Shown here one piece after another: positions 23,985 through 33,210 of a DNA stretch of 64,000 bases. This stretch comes from Hyphomicrobium sp. Lineage in GTDB: Bacteria > Pseudomonadota > Alphaproteobacteria > Rhizobiales > Hyphomicrobiaceae. The first letter of the stretch is position 1; each line of letters opens with the position of its first letter. Position numbers and translations under genes: made by a program. The stretch spans positions 62,001 through 126,000 of the forward strand of contig NZ_JAIETU010000005.1 in the NCBI RefSeq assembly GCF_019744875.1. The letters run 5' to 3'. A model generated the notes under the pieces. That model saw nothing but the letters and a program-made list of their open reading frames with translations, searched no databases and was not told the DNA's origin.

Positions 23985-24713
23985 ATGCGCTTCGAGCTTG
24001 CCAAGCTCACCGGGATGCGGCGCGGCCTCCTCATGGCGTGCGCGCTCGGCGCGGCCTCTGCGCCCGCGTTTGCCGACCCGCGCGGCAGCAGCCGCGTTGT
24101 GGCCGAGAACGGCAACATCGTCCTGATCTCAGGCAGCGTGCGCAAGGTGCTGACCGGCACGGGCCGCGACAGCGCTCCTTCGCTCACGCCCGATGGACAG
24201 TGGGTCGTGTTCACGCGCAGCGCCAAGCCGCCGCCCGATCCATCCGACGATGCGCTGACCGACTGCGCCTCCCTCTCGGGTTCGGACGAGCTGCGACAGG
24301 TGAAGACCGACGGCAGCGGAGACGTGCTTCTGCTGCAGGGGCGCACGGGATCTGAGCCGAGCCAGGCGCTCTGCGGCTTCCACAACAAGCAGTTCTCGTC
24401 CGATGGACGCACGATCTACTTCCTGTCGCCCGCGTGGGCGACGTCCTCGGGGCTGCATCTCTATTCGCGGGACTCGCAAACCGCGCGCTTCGTGATGCCC
24501 GCCAACGACTTCGTGGTGCTCTCCTGGTGCACCTCGGCCCTCAAGGACGCGATCATCGCCCAGCAACATCGCTACTTCAAATTCGGCGGCAGCTTCGACT
24601 GGTATTGGCTCTTCGACGCGAGCGGCAAGACGGAGCAAGGGCCGGTCGGCGAGTTCGACTCCGTCGACGCGATCAAAAACGATCTCGACGCCAGCGGCCA
24701 ATGTCAGAGCTGA
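23985..24713 (+). CDS. Secreted protein with TolB-like beta-propeller repeats
   Basis: A 242-residue exported protein: signal peptide with LLMACALGAASAPAFA, cleavage near residue 31. PSLTPDGQWVVFTRSA and KQFSSDGRTIYFLSP are the repeats typical of TolB/WD40-like propeller blades, so a short (incomplete) propeller is likely. Four cysteines may pair in the periplasm. It overlaps the downstream sensor kinase by 13 nt, suggesting co-expression; a role as periplasmic partner is inference. Confidence 0.7.
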   Translation: MRFELAKLTGMRRGLLMACALGAASAPAFADPRGSSRVVAENGNIVLISGSVRKVLTGTGRDSAPSLTPDGQWVVFTRSAKPPPDPSDDALTDCASLSGSDELRQVKTDGSGDVLLLQGRTGSEPSQALCGFHNKQFSSDGRTIYFLSPAWATSSGLHLYSRDSQTARFVMPANDFVVLSWCTSALKDAIIAQQHRYFKFGGSFDWYWLFDASGKTEQGPVGEFDSVDAIKNDLDASGQCQS

Positions 24714-26239
24714 TCCAACAGTTGACCGCGACCGGCGACGGGCCGTCCCGGACGCGCAAGGCCGTGCATTTCCTCTCGATCGCCCTCTTGATGGCGGTCA
24801 CGTACTATGTCGCGGCACGCGTCGGCCTCGCCTTGCTGGACGACGCGGGCGTGGCCGTGTTCTGGCCCGCATCGGGCGTCGCCGTCGGCGCGCTGCTGGC
24901 GGGCGGGCGCCACAGCGTGGCCCCGATCGCCGTCGGGGTGGCCGTGGCCACCTTAGCGGCCAACATCACAGCGGGACGCTCGTATTTCCTGACCGCATCG
25001 TTCGCCATGGCAAATGTGGTCGAGTGCGTGACGGTGGCCTTGCTCGTGCACCGGGTTCTCGGGGCGCGGCTTCAGTTCGATAGCCTGCTGCGCGTGTTCG
25101 GCGTGTTTCAGGCGGCGATCATCGGCGCCGGCCTCGGAGGCGCGCTCGCCACGTTCGCGCTCTACCTCGCCGATCGCTCCTGGACGTCGTGGGCCGACGA
25201 CTGGCATGTCTGGTTCCGCTCGGACCTGATCGGCATCATCGCACTGTCGCCGCTCATCGTCGGGATGCGCACGCTCTTCACCACGCCCGCGACGTGGCGC
25301 GACCACCTCGAGGGGATCGCGTTGACGGGCGTCGTCGTTGCGACCGCCTATGCCATCGGGCCCGGCGGCTCGCAGATATCGACCTCGGCGATCGATCTCC
25401 CCATCGCGCTCATCTTTCCGTCGTTGCTGCTGCTCGCGATCCGCCACCCCCTCACCTACTCGCCGATCGGCGCATCGGCGGTCGCGCTGGTGATTGTCGG
25501 GTCCGTCATTGCGGAACAGGGCGCGACGGGGGCACTGCACATTTTCAGCACGCAGCTCACAATAGTCTCGCTCACCGGATGCTCGCTCGCCCTCAGCGCG
25601 CTCATCGCCGAGCGCCGGGCGGCCGAGACCCGGCAAACGCTCATGGTTCGCGAACTCAATCACCGGGTGAAGAACGCACTGACCGTGGTGCAGGCCGTCG
25701 TGGAGCGGTCGCGCGAGAGCACGTCATCGCTCGGCGATTTCTACGTTGCGCTCGGAGGGCGCATCCGCTCGATGGCCCGCACGCATTCGCTCCTCAGCCG
25801 CGAACGCTGGCACGGGCTCGCGCTGGATGAACTGGTGGAAGCCGAGCTCGCGCCCTACCAGGCATTCGACGCGCAGATGGTGCGCGGACCGCGGGTCGTG
25901 CTCGGGCCTTCGCTGGCTCAGTCGGTCAATCTCGTGCTGCACGAGTTGTCCACCAACGCCGCGAAATACGGCGCCCTGTCGCAACCCGGCGGCAAGGTCA
26001 GCGTCGGCTGGGTGGTGGAGACGGCAGGACCCGACGAGAGCGACACGCTCGTCATAACCTGGAGAGAAACGTGCGCCTCGGCCCTCGGCGCCATCGGACC
26101 CGAGGGGTTCGGCCTTTCGACCATTCGCGAGCTGCTTCAGTATGAAACCGATGGAACGGTCGAGCTGACCTTCCCGCCGCCGGGCGCGCTGTGCATCATC
26201 CGGCTGCCGCTCTCAGAGCCCGGTCTTTCACTCACCTAG
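24701..26239 (+). CDS. MASE1-containing HWE-type sensor histidine kinase
   Basis: A 512-residue membrane sensor. Residues ~20-320 form a MASE1-like domain with eight or more spans (FWPASGVAVGALLAGG is typical). The kinase part has the H-box VRELNHRVKNALTVVQAVVE (phosphoacceptor His), the N-box LHELSTNAAKYGALS and the WRE motif (VITWRET) that defines the HWE family, then GFGLSTIRELL. HWE kinases are abundant in alphaproteobacteria and often feed the general stress response or light signalling. ATG 24701 overlaps the upstream gene. The convergent response regulator at 26257 is a likely partner. Confidence 0.88.
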   Translation: MSELIQQLTATGDGPSRTRKAVHFLSIALLMAVTYYVAARVGLALLDDAGVAVFWPASGVAVGALLAGGRHSVAPIAVGVAVATLAANITAGRSYFLTASFAMANVVECVTVALLVHRVLGARLQFDSLLRVFGVFQAAIIGAGLGGALATFALYLADRSWTSWADDWHVWFRSDLIGIIALSPLIVGMRTLFTTPATWRDHLEGIALTGVVVATAYAIGPGGSQISTSAIDLPIALIFPSLLLLAIRHPLTYSPIGASAVALVIVGSVIAEQGATGALHIFSTQLTIVSLTGCSLALSALIAERRAAETRQTLMVRELNHRVKNALTVVQAVVERSRESTSSLGDFYVALGGRIRSMARTHSLLSRERWHGLALDELVEAELAPYQAFDAQMVRGPRVVLGPSLAQSVNLVLHELSTNAAKYGALSQPGGKVSVGWVVETAGPDESDTLVITWRETCASALGAIGPEGFGLSTIRELLQYETDGTVELTFPPPGALCIIRLPLSEPGLSLT

Positions 26240-26256
26240 AGCGACATCGCCTGCAA

Positions 26257-26670
26257 TCACGCAATGCTCTTGCCGGGCTGATTTCCCGTGAAGGCCGCGA
26301 TCAGCGCCGAGATGCGGGCGTGGTCGAGCGGCTTGTTCATGCGGTCGATCGCGGCGCGATCCGCATCCGTCGGCAACGCGTCGTAAGCCGTTATGATGGC
26401 ATACGGAATGTTGCGGGCGATCAGGACATCGACCAGCGGATCGGCGAAGTGATCCTTGAGGTTCATGTCGACGAGGGCCAGCGCGATCGGCTGCGTTTCG
26501 ACGACCCGCAGCGCTTCTCGCACGGTCGGCACCGGGCCGATGGCGCGCGCACCGGCCTGCTCGACGATGCCCTTGAGGGAAAGCGCAACGTTCCAGGAAT
26601 CTTCGACGATGAGTACGCCCACCACCGGTTTACCGGCACGCATCTCGCCGTTTCGCGGGATAACTGACAT
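26257..26670 (-). CDS. Single-domain response regulator
   Basis: A 137-residue receiver domain without an output domain. The acidic pair is in LIVEDSWN, the phosphoacceptor Asp in LALVDMNL, the Thr in IITAYD and the Lys in MNKPLD. The family is typical of HWE/HisKA_2 kinase partners in alphaproteobacteria. It is convergent with the kinase gene, with 17 nt between their stops. Confidence 0.88.
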   Translation of the reverse strand: MSVIPRNGEMRAGKPVVGVLIVEDSWNVALSLKGIVEQAGARAIGPVPTVREALRVVETQPIALALVDMNLKDHFADPLVDVLIARNIPYAIITAYDALPTDADRAAIDRMNKPLDHARISALIAAFTGNQPGKSIA

Positions 26671-26691
26671 CGGTTCTTTCCGACCTCGTTC

Positions 26692-26814
26692 TCACCACTC
26701 AATGACTACGGTGTCATCAGTGTGAGGGGCAAGTTTATAATCGCCGTTCAATTCTTGCAACGTACGGGGTTGACGCAGCCCCTTCCGGACTGTGATAGCG
26801 TCACTCCATGACAT
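26692..26814 (-). CDS. Candidate 40-residue small protein upstream of the response regulator
   Basis: An ATG at 26814 opens a 40-codon frame ending 21 nt before the response regulator start. The product begins [18 protein letters not shown] and ends TDDTVVIEW; its composition is like a real protein rather than the Arg-rich products of random frames in this GC-rich DNA. It overlaps the trmFO start on the other strand by 7 nt and its ribosome binding site is weak. Confidence 0.3.
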   Translation of the reverse strand: MSWSDAITVRKGLRQPRTLQELNGDYKLAPHTDDTVVIEW

Positions 26815-28253
26815 CACATCCCATTCACGTCGTCGGTGGCGGACTTGCCGGCTCGGAAGCCGCTTGGCAGATCGCCGAGCGCGGACTGCCCGTCGTACTC
26901 CACGAAATGCGCCCTGTACGCACCACCGAGGCCCACAAGACCGACGGGCTGGCGGAGCTCGTGTGCTCAAATTCCTTCCGGTCCGACGACTGGGAGACCA
27001 ACGCCGTCGGGCTGCTGCATGCGGAAATGCGGCGTGCGAACTCGCTCATCCTGGCGGCCGGCGACCGGCACAAGCTTCCGGCGGGCGGCGCGCTCGCCGT
27101 CGACCGCGACGCTTTTTCGGCCGAGGTCACGGCGCGGCTCACGTCGCATCCGCGCGTGACGATTGCGCGGGGCGAGATCGAAGGTCTGCCGCCTGAGGAC
27201 TGGGACAACGTCGTGGTGGCGACCGGGCCGCTGACCTCGCCTGCGCTCAGCAGCGCTGTGCGGGCGCTCACGGGGGAAGCCGAGCTCGCCTTCTTCGACG
27301 CGATCGCACCCGTCGTGCACATCGAGACCGTCGACGAGACCATCGCGTGGCGCCAATCGCGCTACGACAAGGCGGGACCTGCGGGCACGGGCGCGGACTA
27401 CATCAATTGCCCGTTCTCGAAGGACGAGTACGAAGCCTTCATCGACGCGCTGCTGGCCGGCGACAAAACCGTCTTCAAGCAGTGGGAAGCCGACACTCCC
27501 TACTTCAACGGCTGCCTGCCGGCCGAGGTGATGGCCGAGCGTGGGCGCGAAACGCTGCGGTTCGGCCCCATGAAGCCGGTCGGCCTCACGGACCCGCGTA
27601 CGGGACGGCGGCCCTATGCCGTCGTGCAGCTCCGACAGGACAACGCGCTCGGCACGCTCTGGAACATCGTCGGCTTCCAAACGAAGCTCAAGCATGCCGA
27701 GCAGGTGCGCGTGTTCCGCATGATCCCGGGCCTCGGGCAGGCGGAATTTGCACGCCTCGGCGGGCTGCATCGCAACACGTTCCTCAACTCGCCGAAGCTG
27801 CTCGACACGGAGCTTCGGCTCAAGGCGCAGCCGCGCCTGCGTTTCGCCGGGCAGATCACCGGCGTCGAGGGCTACGTGGAAAGCGCGGCCATCGGGCTTC
27901 TGGCCGGGCGGTTCGCCGCTGCCGAGCGCCTCGGCGCCACGCTTGCGCCGCCGCCGGCCACGACGGCGCTCGGCGCGTTGCTCGCGCACATTACGGGCGG
28001 GCACCTTCTGGAAGCCGAGGCGAGCGGGGCGTCGTCCTTCCAGCCGATGAATATCAACTACGGCCTGTTGCCGCCGCTGGAGACAGCTCCGGCCGCCGGT
28101 TCCGATGGTCGCAAGCTCAAGGGCAAGGAGCGCGGGGCGGAGAAAAAGCGCATCATGTCGCGCCGCGCGCTGGCGGACTTCGACGGCTGGATCGAAACGA
28201 CGGGGCGTGCGGAGGCTGCGAGCCGTGCAGTGGGGGCAGACGCCGCGAGCTAG
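26808..28253 (+). CDS. trmFO: Folate/FAD-dependent tRNA (uracil-54) methyltransferase TrmFO
   Basis: A 481-residue flavoprotein that makes ribothymidine at position 54 of tRNA using methylenetetrahydrofolate. The N-terminal [16 protein letters not shown] is the FAD-binding loop, and [11 protein letters not shown] and [11 protein letters not shown] hold the two conserved cysteines of the family. [13 protein letters not shown] near the end is diagnostic. Standard length. It stands alone on the plus strand. Confidence 0.96.
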   Translation: MTSHPIHVVGGGLAGSEAAWQIAERGLPVVLHEMRPVRTTEAHKTDGLAELVCSNSFRSDDWETNAVGLLHAEMRRANSLILAAGDRHKLPAGGALAVDRDAFSAEVTARLTSHPRVTIARGEIEGLPPEDWDNVVVATGPLTSPALSSAVRALTGEAELAFFDAIAPVVHIETVDETIAWRQSRYDKAGPAGTGADYINCPFSKDEYEAFIDALLAGDKTVFKQWEADTPYFNGCLPAEVMAERGRETLRFGPMKPVGLTDPRTGRRPYAVVQLRQDNALGTLWNIVGFQTKLKHAEQVRVFRMIPGLGQAEFARLGGLHRNTFLNSPKLLDTELRLKAQPRLRFAGQITGVEGYVESAAIGLLAGRFAAAERLGATLAPPPATTALGALLAHITGGHLLEAEASGASSFQPMNINYGLLPPLETAPAAGSDGRKLKGKERGAEKKRIMSRRALADFDGWIETTGRAEAASRAVGADAAS

Positions 28254-28434
28254 GACCGCGATCCCAAGCGAGGCGACGCGTCGCGACCCAAGCCGATTGA
28301 TCGCCGTCTCGCCGCGCTTATCTCCTAGGGCGTATCGGAGCCAAGTCGCGGGGACGCGACTTCGCTCACAGGCGCGCGACTTCGTCTTGAGCGGGCCGCG
28401 TCTTCCCGCAGAGCACGTGTTGCCGGAGGAGCAC

Positions 28435-29619
28435 TTGGGCGACGCCGAAGCAAGGATCGTGAAAGTCGTCCCGAGCATCGGCGAAATCGCCGCTGCCGAC
28501 TGGGATGCCTGCGCCAATCCGGACCCGGCGACGTACAATCCCTTTCTCGCGCATGCGTTTCTCAAGGCGCTGGAAGAGTCCGGCGCGGTCGGAGCCGGGA
28601 CAGGGTGGACGCCGTATCACCTCGTTATCGAGGGCGTGGACGGCGCGATTTCCGGCGTAATGCCGCTGTACGGCAAGACCCACAGCCAAGGCGAATACGT
28701 GTTCGATCATGCCTGGGCCGATGCGCTGCATCGCGCCGGGGGCCGATACTATCCAAAGCTGCAGGGCGCCGTGCCGTTCACGCCCGTTCCCGGCCGCCGC
28801 ATCCTGGCCCGGCCGGGGCCGCAGCAGCAGGAAACGGAGCGCCTGCTGGCACTCGCCACGCGCGCGGTCGCATCCCGCATCGATGCCTCGTCCGTGCACA
28901 TCACCTTTCTCACCGAAGGCGAATGGCAGCGCCTTGCGGGCGAGGGCTTTCTGCAGCGCACCGGCCAGCAGTTCCACTGGCGCAACGCCGGCTATCGCTC
29001 GTTCGATGATTTTCTGGCGACGCTCGCCTCGCGCAAGCGCAAGGCGATCCGCAAGGAGCGGGCCGAGGCGCATTCGTCCGTCGAGATCTTCAGCGTCACC
29101 GGACCCGACATCACGGAGACGCACTGGGATGCGTTCTTCGCGTTCTACCTCGACACCGGATCGCGCAAGTGGGGGCGTCCATACCTCAACCGCGCGTTCT
29201 TCTCGCAGCTCGGGGCCGCAATGGCGGACCGGTGCCTGCTCGTGTTCGCGCGTGAGGGCGATGCTCTCGTGGCGGGGGCCCTGCACCTGATCGGCGGCGA
29301 TTGCCTTTACGGCCGCTACTGGGGCTCAACGTCCTATCATCCGGCGCTGCATTTCGAGCTCTGCTACTACCAAGCCATCGAATATGCGATCGCGCACGGG
29401 CTGGCGCGGGCGGAGGCCGGCGCACAGGGCGAGCACAAGCTGGCGCGCGGCTATCTTCCGGAGACGACGTATTCGCTGCACTGGCTGGCCAATCCGAGCC
29501 TGGAAGCGGCCGTGGCGCGCTATCTCGCCGACGAGCGCGATCAGGTCGAGGAGGTCAACGAGCTTCTGCGCGAGCATGGGCCGTTCCGTAAGGACGGCGG
29601 CTCGACGGGCGAGACCTAG
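28435..29619 (+). CDS. FemAB-like peptidoglycan-type acyltransferase (DUF482/GNAT)
   Basis: A 394-residue protein of the DUF482 family, related to GNAT and FemAB aminoacyltransferases. Conserved parts are NPFLAHAFLKALEESG, the GEYVFDHAWADA and YYPKLQGAVPFTPVPGRR stretch, HWRNAGYRSFDDFLATLASRKRKAIRKER, and GRYWGSTSYHPALHFELCYYQ. The start is uncertain: TTG 28435 has GGAGGA 4 nt upstream; GTG 28459 is an alternative. The acyl acceptor is unknown; some relatives modify peptidoglycan. Confidence 0.82.
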   Translation: MGDAEARIVKVVPSIGEIAAADWDACANPDPATYNPFLAHAFLKALEESGAVGAGTGWTPYHLVIEGVDGAISGVMPLYGKTHSQGEYVFDHAWADALHRAGGRYYPKLQGAVPFTPVPGRRILARPGPQQQETERLLALATRAVASRIDASSVHITFLTEGEWQRLAGEGFLQRTGQQFHWRNAGYRSFDDFLATLASRKRKAIRKERAEAHSSVEIFSVTGPDITETHWDAFFAFYLDTGSRKWGRPYLNRAFFSQLGAAMADRCLLVFAREGDALVAGALHLIGGDCLYGRYWGSTSYHPALHFELCYYQAIEYAIAHGLARAEAGAQGEHKLARGYLPETTYSLHWLANPSLEAAVARYLADERDQVEEVNELLREHGPFRKDGGSTGET

Positions 29620-29687
29620 GGGCTTGCGGCGCATCGCCCGCGATGCTCTTAAGGGGCAGCGTTTCCTTCCAAGAGAGCATGCGCACC

Positions 29688-30110
29688 ATGGCCTACGATA
29701 CCAACAACGTCTTCGCGAAGATCCTTCGCGGTGAAATTCCGGCTCACAAGGTGCTGGAGGACGACGACGTCGTCGTGTTCATGGATGTGATGCCGCAAGC
29801 GCCGGGCCACGTGCTCGTGGTGCCGAAGGCCGCCTCTCGCAACCTGCTCGATGCCGGAGACGCGGCGCTCGCAAAACTGCTGCCCGTGGCCGCCAAGGTC
29901 GCGCGCGCCGTGAAGACCGCGTTCGCCGCCGACGGCGTCAGCGTCTTCCAGTACAACGAGCCTGCGGGCGGCCAGAGCGTCTTTCATCTGCACATTCACG
30001 TCGTGCCGCGCCACGAGGGCGTGCCGCTCAAGCCGCACACGGGCGGCATGGAAGACGGAGCGGTGCTCGCCGCGAACGCCGCGAAGATCAGGGCGGCGCT
30101 CGCCGGCTGA
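29688..30110 (+). CDS. HIT-family nucleotide hydrolase
   Basis: A 140-residue histidine-triad protein. The triad HLHIHVVPR is near residue 97-105, preceded by NEPAGGQSVFHLH; the N-terminal FAKILRGEIPAHKVLEDD is the HINT/PKCI-type start. Such enzymes hydrolyse AMP from AMP-lysine or adenosine phosphoramidates. ATG 29688 (AAGAGAG upstream) is favoured over the in-frame ATG at 29679. Confidence 0.92.
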   Translation: MAYDTNNVFAKILRGEIPAHKVLEDDDVVVFMDVMPQAPGHVLVVPKAASRNLLDAGDAALAKLLPVAAKVARAVKTAFAADGVSVFQYNEPAGGQSVFHLHIHVVPRHEGVPLKPHTGGMEDGAVLAANAAKIRAALAG

Positions 30111-30653
30111 TCAGCGGATCGGAGAGAGCTTGTCGCGAACGGGGGCAGCGGGTGCGTGCTTTTCGGGCGCGGCCGCCGGTACGACCGATGCCGACCAGGC
30201 CGACGCTTCTTCCCGCATGTCCACGGCTGCGGTTTTGTCGTAGCAGCCGGCGATGCAGGCGAGGTTGCTTTCCTCGACATCGCCCGGCTTTGCACCCGCC
30301 CCAGACGACGTGGGAACCATCTCGCCCTGCGTGATGGCCTTTTCGCGTTCGGTCTCGCGGCGCGCGAAGACGATTTCGGGTGTCTGGCCGACGGGGCAGC
30401 CGGCCTCGCAAACCACGACATCAAATCCCGGATGTGCGGCGGCAAGCGGGTGCTGCTTTGCTGCGCCCTTCTTTTCCGCTTCGATCACGCTCTCGGCTCG
30501 GCGCGTATAGTAATCGGCGGTCGCGGCAGCGCCGGGCGGAGACGCGGCAGAGCCGGCGGGAGACGCGGTGTCTTCCGCCGCGCTGGCCGGCGCGATGCCG
30601 CCTGCAAGCAGGGCCACGCTCAAGATCACTCCGCCAATGCTGAGGCCACGCAT
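30111..30653 (-). CDS. Small exported protein, unknown family
   Basis: A 180-residue protein with a signal peptide (GGVILSVALLAGGIAPASA, cleavage near residue 25) followed by an Ala/Gly/Pro-rich spacer and a segment with two CxxxC-like pairs (VVCEAGCPVG and LACIAGCYDK). The cysteine pairs suggest disulfides or metal binding in the periplasm. ATG 30653 is favoured over 30692. Convergent with the HIT gene, abutting its stop. Confidence 0.65.
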   Translation of the reverse strand: MRGLSIGGVILSVALLAGGIAPASAAEDTASPAGSAASPPGAAATADYYTRRAESVIEAEKKGAAKQHPLAAAHPGFDVVVCEAGCPVGQTPEIVFARRETEREKAITQGEMVPTSSGAGAKPGDVEESNLACIAGCYDKTAAVDMREEASAWSASVVPAAAPEKHAPAAPVRDKLSPIR

Positions 30654-30731
30654 GTCACGCTCCGCTGGGCAACAGTTTCCACGATGGGGCACTGTCGCAA
30701 GGCGGGGTTAACGAATTGCTGCGGCCCCAGT

Positions 30732-32321
30732 TTACGGCGTCTTGGCCGGATACCTCCAGTAGGCGCCCCGGTCTGTTGCTACCTCATCGAGCAACGGCGT
30801 GCGCAGCTTGGGCGGCCGCGTGCCCGTCGCAATCAGCGCGCCGATATCGGTCAGGAGCGCGTTGTTTTCCGCATACCCCGAGTGGTTGAGGCTGAAGCTG
30901 TCCGTGCTTGCCGCCGATACGTCGATCGTGTCGATGCCCGGCAGAACGAGCGGTCCCGTCGACGGCACGTCGCCTGCGCGCGGAATGCCGCCGTAGAAGT
31001 TGCGCGACACGCGCAGCGCCCGGTCGTTGCCGGCGGCGTAGAGCGTGATGCCGTTCGCCAGGCCTTGGATTTCCGAGACGATGTTCTCGAAATTGTCGCG
31101 GTCTACGTCAGGCGCGGCGAGAACGATCTGGCTGATCTGCACATGGTCCGGCTTCGAGCGGCGCAGATCGCGCAGCACCTGGAGCGCCGGCTGGTTGCCC
31201 ATGCTGTGCGCGATGATGCTGACCGACTTCGCGCCGGATTTGTTGATCACCATCTCCATGAACTTCTTCAGGTACGGCTCTGACTGCCCCGAGCTTTCGC
31301 GGTCGTAGGTGTAGCTCGCAAGGCCGCCGCCCGAAGGCCAGCTGTAGGCGAACGGCGCGCCGTCGAACTTGAGGTCGTAGGCGATCTGGGCCGTGCGGTA
31401 GAGCGCGTAGTCGAAGGTCGTGTTGTAGCCGTGGATGAAAATGAAGGCGTGATCCTTGTAGCGCTGCGACGCGGCCAACCGCTCGCGCACCTGCGCCAGA
31501 AGCTCGTCCTCCGTCATCGCCTTGATCTCCTTCATCGTGAAGTGGCGATCGGGGTCTTCTGCCTCCTGGTAGAGCGTGATGTTGAACACCTTGATGGCCC
31601 ACGGGCGCTCGACGTTCGGCACCTTGTGCGCCTTCGGCACCGTTACCAGCGCGCGGCCCAGCTCGAGGCGGCGGCCGCGCTCACTGCCGTAATCGAGGCG
31701 GTTCTCGTTCGGCGCCTGCGTGCGGTCCGTGCCGTAATAGACCGGGACGACGTCCCATTCGCCCTGCTCGGACTTGGCCGCATCGGCGGGCACGCCGCCG
31801 GCAGGCGGAGGCGGCGACGGCATCGGGGGTGGCGCGCCCTGGCCTGCGCCGAGCGGTGGGCCGGAGCCGCCGACAGGATCCGGGCCTGCCGGTGGCGGGG
31901 AGCCGCCAGCCGGGGGCTGCTCTGCGCCGGCAGAGGGGGGACGGGCGTAAGCACGCGGGCGGGGCGCAGAGGATCCATTTGCGCCGTGATCGTCGGAGCC
32001 CGCGCCTGGCGCAGGAGCGCCCGGTGCGGGAGAAGTCGGTGCTGGAGAACTGGGTACTGGCGCGCTCGGCGCTGGCGACGTGGGTGCTGACGAACCGGGC
32101 TCAAGCTCTTCGGGTGCGGACTCGGCGGCCGGAGACTCGGCGGGCGCGGGCTCTGCGGGCTTCGGCGCGGAACTGACGCCATCGGATGGCGTTTTGCTTT
32201 CCGTGGAAGGCGGTGTTGCGCCAGACGAATTTTCCGGTGCGTTCGCCTTCTGTGGCGCCTCGCCGCACGAGGCCAGAGCGAGGGCGAAAAAGCAAAGCAC
32301 CCCAATGCCTATTTTGCGCAA
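30732..32321 (-). CDS. Lipoprotein alpha/beta hydrolase (DUF900)
   Basis: A 529-residue protein. TTG 32321 is chosen because GGAGG lies 5 nt upstream and it gives a compact lipoprotein signal (IGVLCFFALALASC). Residues ~20-185 are a long Pro/Ala/Ser-rich linker, then the DUF900 hydrolase domain: VYYGTDR, FIHGYNTTFDYALYR, nucleophile Ser in IIAHSMGN, Asp in AAPDVDRDNF and His in NHSGYAEN. It is probably anchored to a membrane facing the periplasm. The substrate is unknown; the family is esterase-like. Confidence 0.85.
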   Translation of the reverse strand: MRKIGIGVLCFFALALASCGEAPQKANAPENSSGATPPSTESKTPSDGVSSAPKPAEPAPAESPAAESAPEELEPGSSAPTSPAPSAPVPSSPAPTSPAPGAPAPGAGSDDHGANGSSAPRPRAYARPPSAGAEQPPAGGSPPPAGPDPVGGSGPPLGAGQGAPPPMPSPPPPAGGVPADAAKSEQGEWDVVPVYYGTDRTQAPNENRLDYGSERGRRLELGRALVTVPKAHKVPNVERPWAIKVFNITLYQEAEDPDRHFTMKEIKAMTEDELLAQVRERLAASQRYKDHAFIFIHGYNTTFDYALYRTAQIAYDLKFDGAPFAYSWPSGGGLASYTYDRESSGQSEPYLKKFMEMVINKSGAKSVSIIAHSMGNQPALQVLRDLRRSKPDHVQISQIVLAAPDVDRDNFENIVSEIQGLANGITLYAAGNDRALRVSRNFYGGIPRAGDVPSTGPLVLPGIDTIDVSAASTDSFSLNHSGYAENNALLTDIGALIATGTRPPKLRTPLLDEVATDRGAYWRYPAKTP

Positions 32322-32506
32322 ATACGCCTCCCCACACGCCGATGCCATAGAATGCCATTGAAGGATCATAGTCGGGTGCCCACCTGCCTACAGACGGACC
32401 GCCTCATGTGGCGGAGCGTAAGACCGATCCAATACGAGATCAATGTGAACACACTGGCCTCCCCAATCCGCGGGTGGCCATTCAATTGATCATTTCCTGA
32501 GGCCAG

Positions 32507-33175
32507 ATGCGGCGGCGAGACACTATCCTTTTGACGGGGTTCGGCCCGTTTCCTGGCGTCGAAGAAAACGCCAGCGAGCGGTTCGTGGCCAAGCTCGCGC
32601 ATCTCGCAGCGCGCCGCTTCAGTGCGCATCGGGTCGTGGCGCGCATCCTGCCCACCGAATGGGAACGGGGACCCGCACGGCTGGCGACGCTCTATCAGCG
32701 CGAGCGCCCGAAGCTGGTTTTGCATTTCGGCGTTTCCGCCAACGCGACCGCGTATGTGGTCGAGACCACCGCCCGCAATGCCTGCTCGCTTTCCGAGGAC
32801 GCGGTCGGCGCCGTACCGGCGGGCCGCCTGCTCGAGCCCAATGGTCCGGACCGGCGCGACGTGCCGCTTCCAGCCGCCGATATCGTGGCGCGCCTGACAG
32901 CACTCAAAATACCGGCGACCACATCGGACGACGCCGGATCCTACCTGTGCAACGCCGTTCTCTATCGCTCGCTCGAACTCGCCGAGGAGCAGGAGATCGA
33001 CGGCGTCGGGTTTTTCCATATTCCGCGCGTGATCCCGCCCGCGCTCCTGAAATCGAAGGTGGAACGGCGCGAGATGCGCTTCGACTGGGGCTCGGCGCTG
33101 CTTGGCGGGCTCGAGATCGTGCGCACCTGCCTCGGCCGTCCGCCACCCTCCCGGCGACACGTTAAGTTCCTTTAA
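32507..33175 (+). CDS. pcp: Pyroglutamyl-peptidase I (C15 cysteine peptidase)
   Basis: A 222-residue enzyme that removes N-terminal pyroglutamate. The N-terminus LLTGFGPFPGVEENASE is the family signature; the triad appears as Glu in VVETTARNAC, Cys in SYLCNAVLY and His in GFFHIPRV. The arrangement and length fit the family. No signal peptide, so cytoplasmic. Confidence 0.9.
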   Translation: MRRRDTILLTGFGPFPGVEENASERFVAKLAHLAARRFSAHRVVARILPTEWERGPARLATLYQRERPKLVLHFGVSANATAYVVETTARNACSLSEDAVGAVPAGRLLEPNGPDRRDVPLPAADIVARLTALKIPATTSDDAGSYLCNAVLYRSLELAEEQEIDGVGFFHIPRVIPPALLKSKVERREMRFDWGSALLGGLEIVRTCLGRPPPSRRHVKFL

Positions 33176-33210
33176 CTCCCATCCGGCATGATGCGCCCCT
33201 GGAGGCCACC

